Below are positions 42,481 through 54,357 of a stretch of DNA of 64,000 nt, piece by piece. The translations under genes and the position numbers were made by a program. Where the stretch lies: positions 327,501 through 391,500 of the forward strand of contig CALNXK010000026.1 of the NCBI GenBank assembly GCA_942486035.1, in the 5' to 3' direction. The notes below the pieces were generated by a model that saw nothing but the letters and a program-made list of their open reading frames with translations, was not told where the DNA came from and did not search any database. The DNA is from Porites lobata. Lineage: Eukaryota; Cnidaria; Anthozoa; Scleractinia; Poritidae. Position 1 is the first letter of the stretch. Each line of letters opens with the position of its first letter.

Positions 42481-45169
42481 CCTGGTCTTGCTGGTGTGAT
42501 TTTTGAAAGATTTGACATAACAAGTAGACCCAGTCCCCTTCCAGTTGCGCGGGTGACACGTAAAGGTTCGTCAAGTCCTCTGCGCATGTTTTGGTTCTCA
42601 GTAGACGTGTCCATTGATTATTTGCAGTAGATCTTCGTTCCTTTCGCTGGCCTCAAGTGTACTTAACATCGCGGAAGTTATGTCCCTATGCATGAAAAAA
42701 GACTTATAGGACAAATTCAGATAAGGAAAACATATCCCTTGAAATAAGCAATGGAAAAGAAAAGTCTTATGATCGATCTCATTATTTTCTTGCCCAAAGA
42801 GTCATTTCCATCACCCCTGTCCAAAGACATGCAAAAGTGCGAATTTCCGGCGAGCGAAATCAGATCGAGGAAAATGAAGTTTCATTCTTATCCCTTAGTT
42901 TCTAAAACATCACACTGGCAAGGAAAAACTGGCATTAATTTTAGTCAGTATACTTTGGTTCATACTTTCACAACTACCCTCCCCTCCCCTTGAAGGCAAT
43001 GAATGGACAAAATAAAGCGCGGCTTTCAGAAAAGGGCGCGTCCACAAAGAAGTTCCGGAGGCAAATAAACCAACGATGTATGAGTCGATGAGAGAGACTT
43101 TAATTAAACTGCTTACTCTGTGAACACAAAAGTGAGCAAACGATCTGGTTATGTAAATAGCCCACCCATCATTTTACAGATTATTGTCAGCAAACAAGGC
43201 TCCAGTTGCCGCGGTTACAGAAAGTACAGAGGGCATATGAATCTTAAAATCTTCCTCTAGTGTAAATAGCTTGATGGACTGAGAAGCCTGATGAGGGGAG
43301 AAAACGTGTAATACTGAATGACAGAAACGGGTATGTAATCCAGAGGCTAAAACCAATTTTATATACTTGGGATGAAGCTGCCTTTAAAAATGTCGTCGTG
43401 ATTACGCTTGTGTTATCTTGCCAAGAGTGTAAATAAGTGATCATTGCTAAAACCTAGCATTCTCAGGAGAGCCAAACACAGATTATCTAGACAAGGGAAT
43501 GAAAGTAAGCAATGAATCATCTCTTTCTTTTCTTGTAATTCCCGCTTCGATGACTCATCCCCATCTCGGATCTCCGGGGTTGTGACTTTGAAAATCGCAG
43601 CCACTGTTCACCAAATCCAAACAATACGATTTCTTTGAATGGTACAAAAGAAATCAGCCATAAATAAATATGGGTAAGAGAGAAAAGGAATTTTAAGTCA
43701 CGCGGTAACAATTTGCTTGACCGCTTGATAGTATGGAATGAAAATGACACAGCCTCATGATCGTAATAAAGATAAAGAATCAGCGACGAATCTAATGATA
43801 ATATGCCTGAGAGACACAATGTGTTCCTTGTCTCTACGGAGCATCTTATTTTATTACGATCTCAAAGCGCCGGCTCAATATTGCATTGGAAAAGCGAAGC
43901 CATTACCACGCTTGATGTTCGAACCTATGCATGGGTCCGTAGAAACTATGGACCACTAAAACCAGAAAATTGTCGTTACGTTTTCTAGGTATAGTTCTGA
44001 TGGTTTGACAACTAGGTATCAGGACCTATATTCAAGTTATCCTAGCCGGTTTTTGCGTGAGAACAAAACTGCAGAAAATGAAAAAGAAACTGGAGCCTGA
44101 TAACTGAATTTTTATGCTTATGGGTTATAAACTAAACGTTTCCTGTTATTTCCAGAATTTTTCCTTTTGCACGAACTATCGACAAATATTGATGTTTTTG
44201 CAAATCCTTAATTAAACGAGCTGCTTTAATCCCTTCAAAAACAAACCTGTGCCTTGGAATAGCAAGAGCACAAGCTAATCCAGGCTTCCTCATAATCCCG
44301 GATTTCGCTTCAACCTCGTTCTCAGTCCCTCTCCAAGAGAGGAAAAGGAGATAAAGTGTGTCCCTTCTAGCCAGCCAGAGGAAAAAAAAAACATTTTTCA
44401 AATCTCCTCTCCTCTACCCTCCGAGGAAGGTCTGATATTCAGATTATCTTGTGACTTACTGTCCCTATTATGGCTACAGTAAGACTAGCGCAGCCTGCAG
44501 AAGAAGGGACCCGGTTTCTGTTTGTGACTAAGGCCATGGGTCGGACGGCGTCGTATGCGGAGTAAAGTATTCAGTTTGCGAAAGTACGAAGAGAATAAAA
44601 TGCCTTTTTTTAGCTTTACAGTCAAATCTTTCCCTGCCGTTTGTTACTAATTATTTTCAGTCTCTAAGGGGACCCTTTGTAATTCTTATAAGGCAGACAG
44701 AGCTCTCTAAAACGGACATTTAAGATCAAGTCCCAACGCACTCTTCCTGCTATAGCAGTACAGACCTATACAAAATGCTAGCAATTTGAGGAACATATGA
44801 AACGAACATCACCATTAGCGCTGAAATTGAGAACATAGCCTGAAGAAGACGCAAAAGGTGTAGGAGAAATCTACGTGGTGTTGTGCGTTACACATGGGGA
44901 AATAAAGGGGACAGAGGGTACAATTAATCTCATCGTTTTTGTTTTGTTTGCAATGTCAACAGGTTGAAAGCTTTGGTTATTATGACAATTCTAAACAAGT
45001 TGGAACAAGAATGACCTCCGCCATTTTTCAAAGTGGACTGGCAGATCCGTTGACCCGTAAAAGAAGTTAGAACATGGCCATTTCCTCCGTATTGGCGCGA
45101 CATCAAAAACCGAAAACAATTTTTTAGAGATGACAGCACAATTATTTCGCGGAAGGGCATGTCCAAAAG
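42481..45169. other. Divergent intergenic region between ERdj5 and the CH-filamin gene
   Basis: 2.7 kb between two genes transcribed away from each other, so promoters of both are expected here. I see no clear TATA box or motif array. Short open frames on both strands lack domain character. Confidence 0.5.
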
Positions 45170-45298
45170 TAGTCTCCTTCGCATCCGTTTTTATCTCGTC
45201 ACGCAACGCTGCTCGCCAAGAGGAGGAGAAAGGAGCGTTGTGTGACGAGGCAAAAACGGAGGAGACACGAGCGTTGCGCGACGAGACAAGGGAGGCTA
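45170..45298. mobile_element. TAG...CTA foldback MITE just upstream of the CH1 exon
   Basis: TAGTCTCCTTCGCATCCG at the left and GGAGGCTA at the right. The interior CGTCACGCAACGCT is shared with the 12767 and 14356 elements. Flanks GTCCAAAAG and GTCCCAAAG match at 8 of 9. It ends about 40 nt before the first recognised coding base of the next gene. Confidence 0.75.
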
Positions 45299-45336
45299 GT
45301 CCCAAAGGAAATACTATACTTCCTTTAGCTGGTTAC

Positions 45337-45583
45337 ATGCAGGTGATCCGGAGACGAACTCTTACGAAATGGAGCAATGTTCATCTGGAAACAGTTGGCG
45401 AATCGATCGATGATATTATCGATCTCCTAGACAGTGGAGTGACGGCAAAATTGCTGTCAGTTTTATCTGGAAGGCGCATTGCTGTGCCCATATTTGAACC
45501 TCAGCGGAGGAAACGGCAGTATGTTGGCTGGAAAAATGTTTGCAGGTTTCTGGCGAGCCAAGAATTTCCAGAGGAATTTATAG
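45337..45583 (+). CDS. CH-filamin-SH3BGR gene, exon with CH1
   Basis: From ATG (45337) MQVIRRRTLTKWSN to FASQEFPEEFI-type sequence FLASQEFPEEFI, donor G|GTATGA. The usual W..IQ that precedes this point in filamin CH1 is not seen, which leaves room for an upstream exon spliced at TACATGCAG|GTG. Confidence 0.78.
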
Positions 45584-48500
45584 GTATGAAAAAGTGTTTA
45601 AAAATATTTAGATAAACTTCATAACGTAGACAATGGAAAATAACAATGCTGAAATCTGAAAATTGTATATCAAAAATGACATTGCCGCTCACGCATAGCA
45701 AATTTTTCAACCGGTATGTCTCTAATTAAACCGTTTGGATCAAAACAAGCGTCAAAAATTTCCCCAGTTCTCTTTAGCTTTATCAGTCTTTTTCCGGCAT
45801 CAGAGTTTGGTCACAAGATACGCAGAGCTCTTTTAAATTTGGTTTATGATTACCGTTTAAACACCGCCCTTGATCAAACGCCGCCGATGGAAGCAAAATT
45901 ACCAATAAACGCCGCACCTAATCAGAAGAATGCGGCGTTTACTCGACGATAATAAGAGAAACCTCGGTACAACTTGGTAATTTACAACGTCCAGACATTC
46001 CTTTAAATTACATAATATTTACAAACAATTTACAAATAACTGTCGCCAGTGATTTAAGAAAAGTGATTTCGAAATAAACGCCCGGCCCTCGAATAAACTC
46101 GCTTGCCGCCCTTGAATAAACGCCGCATTAGAAACGCTAAAAATTTAATAAACGCCGCGGCGTTTAATCGAATAAATACGGTAGCCTGAGTTTCAGCCGT
46201 CTCTCTCTAGGGACGGTGCAACTTGTAGCCTTCGTATCTCCTGCGAAAGTTCCCTAGCGGTGAGGTGCGAAGAGATATACGGCTGTATTTGAAGGCTATG
46301 CAACTTGAGAAAGCGGTTGAAATGAAGGCTAGTTTATGGTATCCTTTGACCGATCTGACCTTATTTTTTTTTTTAATTTTCTTTTTTGAGTGTACGGTGT
46401 ACTACCCATCTTTCTTTTTTGAGTATACTGAAGGGAGTATTGGTAGCTTTGGACTATACTAATACATGGCGGCATACCATTAATCCCCTCTCCCATTCCA
46501 CCCCTCCTTTGGGCCCCTGGCAGACCCTACACTGAAAATACTTGAGTTAACACCATCCGCGCCAAAATTTGCAAGAGTGACAATATACAATTATTAAGGT
46601 ATTACTGCCCTTTTCATTAATTGTAAATGTTTGTCGCGGTGCAGTATATTGAAGATCACGTCAATGAAAATTCTCTCAAAGTTTTACACGGGAGAAAAAC
46701 AAAGATTTTAGGGCCTAATCTTTGTCCCGTCTCGACTCGTAATGACTCTCTCTTAACTCGCCGAGGCAAGTTTCCCTTTTAAAAACAGTAAATGCCCTTT
46801 TTAAAAGACTTGGATTATTTTTTAACTGTTATTGAAAGTCTTCATTACAAAAGAAGTTCACGACCCAGAATCGGGCCCGAGCCCTTTAGTACGCATGCTT
46901 ATCTCTCTCCTAGCACGACGCTACCACGCAAGATTTACAACATTCTCGTAGTCTTTTGGTAGAAATGAGGTCCTTTTAGGGTAAAATTCCGACAAGGGAC
47001 ACGGCGTTGAAACAGCTGTATAAGACAGATGAAAAGGAAAGGCGGGGGGGGGAGGAGAGATGTTTCCCCCGCTTTCGCGCTTTTCTACCTCCCCCCTCCC
47101 CCTTATCGCCCGCCACGCAGGCTAGATGAAAGATAGGTTCAAACTTAAAACGGCGACAGTGACGAAGACAAACGCAAACGCAATATTAGTAAAATACCGA
47201 CAGGACCTGATATAGCGTTCTCCTCAATACGTGAAACTGAACGGGTTTTGCAATTCAAACAAGAGACATACGCACGCCTCGATCCGATCCCACCCATCAA
47301 AAATGCCTTTCGCTAGAACCGAATGCAGTTGAAATTTTCAATGATGGCGGTACGGTTCTTAATCCTCAGACAAAATTATTTATATACTTCAGTTATTATT
47401 TAGATTGTTTGTTTTTTTTAGATCAAGCTTTTTCTGTGATTGTTGCACAAAAAATAGTGCGAAAGGTTGTTTTTTTTTTTATCGCTAATAGGAAATTCCA
47501 TCTCCTTATTAAATAACTCTTAGAAGTTTCAAAGGCTATAATCACATACTGAGTCCATTTGTTTGTCATCCGCGGTGGCTTTTTTCTTCCCCACAGCAAG
47601 AACTAAAGTGATTTGCAATTCATGAGAGTCTGGCTACAGCATGTGAATATATTTTTTCCAAGTATATATGCAAATATATACTGTAAAGCCCTTTGACGCC
47701 TGGCTGTATAAAAGTGACATGTGCTCCATCTGACATTACCACAAGCGGATCTTAGCCTATATGACGGCTTAGTTCGCTCAGTTGAACGTTTCTTAATATG
47801 ATTTAACCACACGGGAGAAAGCCAAAACGGCAGAAAGCCTTATCTGAGCGCCGTATGACAAATTCCCGTCAACTTATTGCGGATACACAAGAAACCTCAG
47901 AAGAAAACAAAATTTCGGTTTCAGGTAATGTTAATATATTTCTCTTCCTAGCTTAAATCGTCACTTTTAAAATCAGTTTCTGTACCTTGTTAAATATTTT
48001 CATGCCCTGCAACTGCGGATATTTTCAACAGCTATAAGTTATGAGCTGTGTGTTCAGGGGCACCCAACGAGAATATACTTCAAAACCACTTAAACATAGC
48101 ATGGTTAAACGTATTTTAGTATTTAAACGTTAGATATAGGCATATTTTTATCCCCCAAAAATTTTTCATCTGTTCGGATTTCCTAGCTGAAAGTCTAGTG
48201 ATCCGAAAATTATAGGGATCAAAACTTACCTTTTCGAAAATTTTAGCCAGAAAAAAGGCTCCCGAAAATTCTAGGTGACCTTTTTAGGGTAAAAATCCGT
48301 TAAAAATAGGCAATTATACCATTTTTAGATGTTCGAAAATCCTAGGAGAGGCAGGCAAGCAAGAAATTTTACAACAAATGTTCCGAAAATTCTAGATCTC
48401 AAATCGTCTTCCGAACAGATATTCTTCCGAAAATTGTCGTTGGGTACCCCTGTGTGTTCGTTCGCTTTCAACGCAAATTTTACTTTTAGTAGCTTTGTTT

Positions 48501-49937
48501 GCCTCTTTCAACGAACAAACGATTCCATCAAGCGAGAAAAAAATCAAACAATTTTTTACGTTTTAGAGTTTTTTTGTGTACGGAATATTTTATGCCTTCG
48601 ATTATAGCAAAAGCTCTTTTTTCCTGACATGAATAAAACTGGGCCATAGAAAATCTTTACTCCCAAATTTCCGTTTCAACGAAAATAAAAACAGACGAAA
48701 GTTTGCCAATGTAATGCGTGAAATTGAAACTTTTATAAAACCAACCCAGTAGTGTATCGCTGAGCAGAAAAAAAGTAAAGGAAGAAAATTATAAATTTCT
48801 TAGTTTTCTTTATGCCTGTTTGCAATTTCAGCTTGACGGATTTTCGTAGCGATCCTCCGTGTTCAGACATGTTTTGTTTACGCTTGAACCGGCTGTTTCT
48901 TCCACATATGGCGCGGCAATTTAAAAGGATACAAATAAACTTTTTCGGAAATCCTGATTCTTCAGGTTAATATTTCTTCGTTCAGAGAAAAAAAGCAGCT
49001 TGTCTTGTAAAGCCAAGTTTCAATTTGGCTTATTTTCTTTTAACTCCAAGGGGAGTTAAGTATATTCCTGTCTTCATTATATCACAAATTATGTTTTATT
49101 TATATTGATTAACGATATTTGTATGTTTTGGTGAAGTATTTACACGAAATCGACGAGAGTTTTTCAACGTAAGTGGCAGAGCTCTCTGTTTTTTAGACCA
49201 CGAACAAGATCCCGAAATTTCAATCTTAGAAAATTTTCTGGAAAGGAAAGTAAGAAAACTGGCTAAAATCATAATAGACCACCAGTAAATTTTGAAATTC
49301 CTACACCTGTGATTTTCACCTAACGTTCTTTGTAAAGCAAGTTTGGCTGGCATTTAAATACGAGAGTATTTTCGAATGCAAATTGATGGTTGCAAGCTTT
49401 AATAAAGTCTTCTGTTATTTAAGACCTCGGAACGTGATGTAAAATTAATGCGGAATTTTTCAAAGTCGCCAGTAAAAAAATCTAAAAAGGCAAAGAAAAT
49501 ATATATTGAACAAAATCAACTCCAGATTTTTAATCATTTCTAACTGGACGGGGCAACTTGTCGTAAGAAAAGAGACATCATGGAAATAAAACTTTATCTT
49601 TTGGGCTTAAAAAAATGCTGAATTATTGGCTCAGCTGCAGAGAGAAATGTGTTACAACTCAACCGCTTATAAAAACAATTATGAAATTGGCAGAAGGACA
49701 AACAACTGTGTCAGAAGGTTTGGTAGACGGATGCAAATTTTTTGTCCGGTACGTGCTATCAAGGGTTAAATTGTGAATATGGCCACCAGAAGTGTAAATT
49801 AAGAGCAGAAACATCCAGCATAAATTAAAAAGTGAATGCACATAATTCCGTTAAATATCATGTAGCATGAAATATGAGAGGCATATACCTGGCTTCAAAC
49901 AAAACGAATTTTTGTTTGATTTGTCACTATATTAATA

Positions 49938-49991
<54 letters not shown>

Positions 49992-52900
49992 TATATATTT
50001 AGCCACAGCTAAAAGCGAAGCTCCCATTCATAAATTTATAACTTAAATCAAACAATAATTTTGTATTCCACAAATCAGTTAAAGTAAGGGCACATTCATG
50101 TGACCTTTGAGGGAAAAGCTAAGTGATTTTGGAGTGACACAAATGTTGTATCGCGTTGATATAGCCTTATATGTACACCCAAAAAATAGTCTTCGGTCAC
50201 ATTTAAGAGCAATGATGGCTCTTGATCACAGTAGATAAGGCGTGCAAAACAAATTCTTTGAAAACAAATCAGACCGAATTTTTTGCGTTCGACAAGTTTA
50301 CAAATTCTTGCCAATAAATCTGGTTGCGTGCAAACCAATCTTTTATTTTTTTTATACACCACATCTGAGAAGAAAGAGTACTATGAGGCGCTGTTTTTAT
50401 CATACAGACGTCGTACAAAATACAGTATTTCACAATTTTTCAAGACAAATTGCATTCATTCAATATTCAGGACCATAGAGGCAAGCGTGGACTTTTAATT
50501 AGCGAAACCGTTCAAAAAATTTCCAAAATCACCTATACGGCCAGCCGGTTCTAACTTTTGACAAGCACCAAATTTGCGAAGAAATTTTACAAGAGTTACG
50601 CTTCAACGTGATAAAGAATTTACTGAGTCTATTTTTTATTAACGGTTTTATAACGATGTGTAATCTTAAAAAGCGTTTGATACGCTTGGCATTTTGAGTA
50701 CTCCTGCGAGCGATGTTTATGAACGCATGAAAACAAACGGCAAAGCGATGAAAATTACACTTTTGAGACTACCAAAAATCAATAAAGAAAAATAATTCCA
50801 TAGAACATTTACAGAGACAACAATTTTCATTCACGAAAACAAATGAGTATTTAAGTGTGTCTAAGAATCCTCAAGTCTTTACTAGTAAGCTTAAAGTTTA
50901 TGTTTTAAGCCGCCGGTTTCCCGGTGTTGGCTGTTTTCAAAGATGAACTCACGAAAAGAAAATCGTTCAAAGCTTTCTTTCTACAGCCAAAATTATAACT
51001 AAATATTCTTCGGAAAGTTTTTTCTTTCTATTTAAGGTGAATTAATATCGACTAGAGTCTTTTTAAAGTTCTGTAAGCTTAAGCTTATATCAAACCTCAT
51101 ACGAGGTCAGATCAGTGTCTCAGTCAAATCTTAATACAAACGTGCATAAACTAGCTTCATAAACTGCGCCGCTGGACTTCATGAAATTATATTTAAATAA
51201 AGTAATTACTCAGGCTTACCATATTTCGAGATGCAGCTCCTGAAAGCTATCAAGTAAGGCAAGGATCGCTTGAGCCTTTATAATACTCGTACGCATCCAG
51301 CAAGGTGAAAAACAAAAACGATGCCATCCGAAATCGGATTATCGGCTTTGACAAGCGACGCATTTTTCTACCAAAAACCCAATAAACAAACCAGCCATGA
51401 ATAAGAGAACACTCTTGATAGCAGCTGTATTTCATTTTGCACATCCAGTGGAAAAGACAGTTAAAAACATCACAAGTTGACTCAAAACTCTGTCAGCTTC
51501 AGCTGTAAAGTAAACAACTTTCAAGATGCTGCATAAATTTTACGCATGAACTCTCCTGTCAAATTTTGACCAATCAGAGCATAAAAATTGGACGTGGAGC
51601 GTGACCAACACGTGCCCATGGTAAGAAAAGGTCTTCCAAGGTCTTCCCCGCCTGTATTTTAAAAACACTGGCTGAATTTTTGCGTCTGAAGTCAGTTTGA
51701 AATCAAAATCGTAATAATGCGGGGCGATACTGACATAAACACAACATATTTGATATGAATTTAAAACAAAAGTAAACGTGAGCCTGCGATCATTTGAAAA
51801 CGAGTAAATTGTCAGCGGATAACTTCAAAAAAATACTCGACCTCCATGGGTCGACACCTGAGCCCGCGATTCAGTCAAGTGATAGTGGTCAGCGGATACC
51901 CTGTTTTGACAGCTGTCAATTGCTGACAACATTGATGTGCAATCAGCTTTCTCCTGGGCTCCCAAAGTAGCTAGAAAGTGTGAGAGTAAACATTGGTATG
52001 CCTGTGGTGCGGACGGACGGTCGGTCGGTCGGTCGGTCGGTCGATCACGTGATTACCAAATTTTCTGGTATGGGTAGATTTCCTTAGCAATGGGGCTCCG
52101 CCCACGCGCGCGCGCTTCGCGCGCGCGTGGAGCTCCGCTAATAATAATAATAATATTTTATTCGAACACCTCTTACGAAAAATCGTTGGAACCTGGTTAT
52201 TATTTAGATAACGCTTCAAACGCTCGTTTTATGTGCATGTGAAATGTTACGTCTCCACCCCCCAACCCGTGGGGGGCGCGGGGGAGTGAGAGTCTCTCTC
52301 CCCAGCCCCCCCCCCCCCGCGGGTTAGGGAGTGGGGACGTATGACATTTCAGACTAGTTTTATTTATCTTTTCAATAATCACTATGCCCAGCTTATATGG
52401 GAAAAGGAAAAATCGTGAAACGCCGCTCTTCAGTAACGCATGCGCACGCACGCTTGCCATCCTTTATCTACCCATAACCCTTTGCCGGTTGTTACTGCTG
52501 CATTAGCGTATATACTAAGGCATTATGGGCCTATTTTCAAGTTACGGAAATTGGCCTATGACCTTGCATTTATTCACATGCTTTAACCACGACATTTCAC
52601 TCGGATGAAACCGCAAATCGCCAGACCTCCTAGTCTCCTCGGATAAGGACGAAAAAGCTCTCTTAGCTTACTTTCTCTTGGGAAAGATTAACTGTGTCAT
52701 ATTCTTTATTTTTAATATTTCAGACCCAGACAATTTCATTGAAGGAAACATTGACTTTATAATAGCTTTTGTTTGGAACTTGGTGCTGTATTATCTTATA
52801 ATTCCCCTGCAAATCATGTTTGGAAAAACGCAGACTTCAGCCAGAGACTTCGTCCTATCTTGGGTTCGTGAAAAGCTTCCAGACCGAAATGTAACAAACT

Positions 52901-54357
52901 TTGATAAAGACTGGAAGGACGGGGTGTTGATATGTGAATTGGTGAACGCGACTCAGCCTGGTTTAATTCCTCCAAAACTTTATGCTGACAAATCTAATGG
53001 CGAAGGAAACGCAAAGCTAGGGATGCAGATTGCGCATGACGCGTTCGGAATACCGCAGGTCATTTCCTCATTTGACTTGGCGTCTGGACAACTAGACGAA
53101 CTCAGTCTTTTAACTTACTTAGCGCTATTTTGCAAGTACGAGAGCCTGCACAAAGGCACTGGGAGCGGAAAAAGTCAGAGTGCACGGCGAGGGACCTCGG
53201 ATCAAGACATTGCATGTAAGGCTTATGGCGCAGGGCTGAGATCGAGTGAGCTGGGAAAAGTTGCTGAGTTTGTAGTGGAGTTAAACGGTGCGAAACCCAC
53301 TGATATAACCATTGCAATCGAATGTAAGCCACTTCGAGGAGCCGTACATGACGATAAACCTGATCTTAGCGTAAAACCCGTTAACAAGAATACTTACTGT
53401 GTGAAATACTTGCCTACCAGACCTGGAGATTACGTCATCAGTATTCTACACTGTGGGGCGCACATACTCAGAAGTCCGTTTTATCTCACAGTTCCTGCGC
53501 CAAATGGTGTACACACTCCAAAGGCGCCCTCGAAGTTTCACGCACAAGACCTTTTGGATGGGACCTCATCTAATGGGCTTAAAATGTCTCCAAATGGTAG
53601 TCATTCAGGAGCTTCTAGCCCATCTACAAGCCAGACGAGCTCCCCATATCAATCTTCAGATGAAGAAATGAAAAACCACCCACTCAATCCTCCCTCCTTG
53701 AACAGTTCATCTTCACCGCCCAGAATTCCGGTGAACACCGCAGATGGACCAGGCTTGATTGCAGGCGAGGTTGGACGTGTTGGTAAATTTTCTGTTACCA
53801 CTGACAACTCTACAAAAGGCCCCTTGAGCGTCTGCATTAGCTGTCCAGCCGTTTCAATCCCTGTTCCTTACGTCAAAAGCGTCAAGAAAGACGGTTTCAC
53901 CGATCACACCGTGCTGTACATTCCCACGGAACCTGGAGCTTACGAAGTGTTTATCAAATGGGGTGACCTGCCAATCAATGGGAGCCCCTTTAAAGTTTAC
54001 ATCAACAACGTGTCAGAAGATGGCCTCGTCGACGGGATCACCCGCGGGAAAGAAGACCTGGGCGGGCGAGGAAGAATTCGGGTGTACTACGCAGCAACAT
54101 CTACCAATCTGAAGGTTCGCAAGGACAACGAACTGCTAGGAAAATTCTTAAAAGAGAAAGCCATCTCTAGCCGACCTGACTTTGATCCATGGATTGCTCT
54201 TGATGTTGGAATGAGCAAGGTGGAGAGGGACAAAGTCTTTTCCAAGGCTGGTACCAGGAAAACGCCTATGGTGTTCGCTAATGATGTGTTTATAGGAGGC
54301 TACGAGGACGTCTTCATTATGGATAAACAGGGATTGTTTGAAAAGTACTTGAAGTAA
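45337..54357 (+). CDS. Tandem calponin-homology, two filamin repeats, SH3BGR-like domain protein (626 aa, 2 exons)
   Basis: The exons 45337-45583 and 52724-54357 join in phase 1 (G|GTATG...TTTCAG|AC, giving D83). Residues 1-112 form CH1 (RRRTLTKWSNVHLETVGE to IAFVWNLVLYYLI), and about 119-223 CH2 (ARDFVLSWVREKLPD). Together they match the filamin-type actin-binding module. FLN repeats lie at about 243-341 (ending SPFYLTVP) and 422-510 (ending GSPFKVYI), separated by an 80-residue Ser/Pro linker. Residues 533-626 (IRVYYAATSTNLKVRKDN to GLFEKYLK) resemble SH3BGR/SH3BGRL, a glutaredoxin fold lacking CxxC. Family knowledge suggests actin binding. The fused C-terminal domain is unexplained. Classical filamins have about 24 repeats; this has two. 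The true start may lie in an unseen upstream exon, because CAG just before 45343 could be an acceptor. Confidence 0.85.
45925..46187 (+). repeat. Interspersed repeat with AAACGCCGC...AATAAATACGGTA end, copy 2
   Basis: Has GTACAACTTGGTAAT, GATTTAAGAAAAGTGATT and TTTAATCGAATAAATACGGT in the same order as the copy at 22390-22612. Confidence 0.6.
47040..47124. mobile_element. TAG...CTA foldback MITE, degenerate
   Basis: The right end CCCGCCACGCAGGCTA is typical. The left end is eroded into GGCGGGGGGGG. GATGAAA is present on both flanks. Confidence 0.45.
48055..48453. mobile_element. CAGGGGCACCCAACG-ended MITE, intact copy
   Basis: CAGGGGCACCCAACGA at the left and TCGTTGGGTACCCCTG at the right are inverted ends. 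The interior carries many CCGAAAATTCTAG words. The truncated relative is at 2163-2352, in the opposite orientation. Confidence 0.75.
49930..49995 (+). repeat. (AAT)n microsatellite
   Basis: About 20 tandem AAT/ATA units followed by ATATATAT. Confidence 0.9.
49998..52135 (-). repeat. Long repeat with AGCTCCGC / CTAAAAGCGAAGCTC ends
   Basis: On the minus strand it starts GCGGAGCTCCACGCGCGCG near 52135, with ACCCATACCAGAAAATTTGG and a CGAC-repeat (GTCG array at 52016-52045 on plus). It ends GAGCTTCGCTTTTAGCTGTG near 49998. The ends match 34660-35215 and 60345-60870. The middle (about 1.9 kb) has no recognised coding sequence. A GC hairpin sits at 52103-52131. Confidence 0.5.
52237..52352. mobile_element. 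MITE with AAATGTTACGTCTCCACCCC ends
   Basis: The left end AAATGTTACGTCTCCACCCC is answered by GTGGGGACGTATGACATTT at the right, with inner CCCCCAACCCG / CGGGTTAGGGAG. Lies just upstream of the second exon of the CH-filamin gene. Confidence 0.65.
52724..54357 (+). CDS. CH-filamin-SH3BGR gene, large terminal exon
   Basis: Acceptor TTTAATATTTCAG|ACCCAGAC. Completes CH1 (PDNFIEGNIDFIIAFVWNLV), then carries CH2, both filamin repeats, the Ser/Pro linker and the SH3BGR-like domain without interruption to TAA. The open frame extends 46 nt upstream into the intron without an ATG, so this is not a start exon. A 1.6-kb exon holding four domains suggests old intron loss or a retroposed segment. Confidence 0.93.

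Larger units (their letters stand above)
45584..52723 (+). other. 7.1-kb intron of the CH-filamin-SH3BGR gene
   Basis: Begins GTATGA and ends TTTTTAATATTTCAG. No frame inside encodes CH or filamin sequence; the repeats in it are listed. Stretches 46600-47030, 47130-48050 and 48460-49900 are AT-rich with nothing recognised. Confidence 0.7.

Noticed and set aside
52678..52723. Start of the CH-filamin protein at the beginning of the open frame
   Set aside because: The first codon there is TTG, and the stretch reads as a polypyrimidine tract ending in CAG; it is intron.
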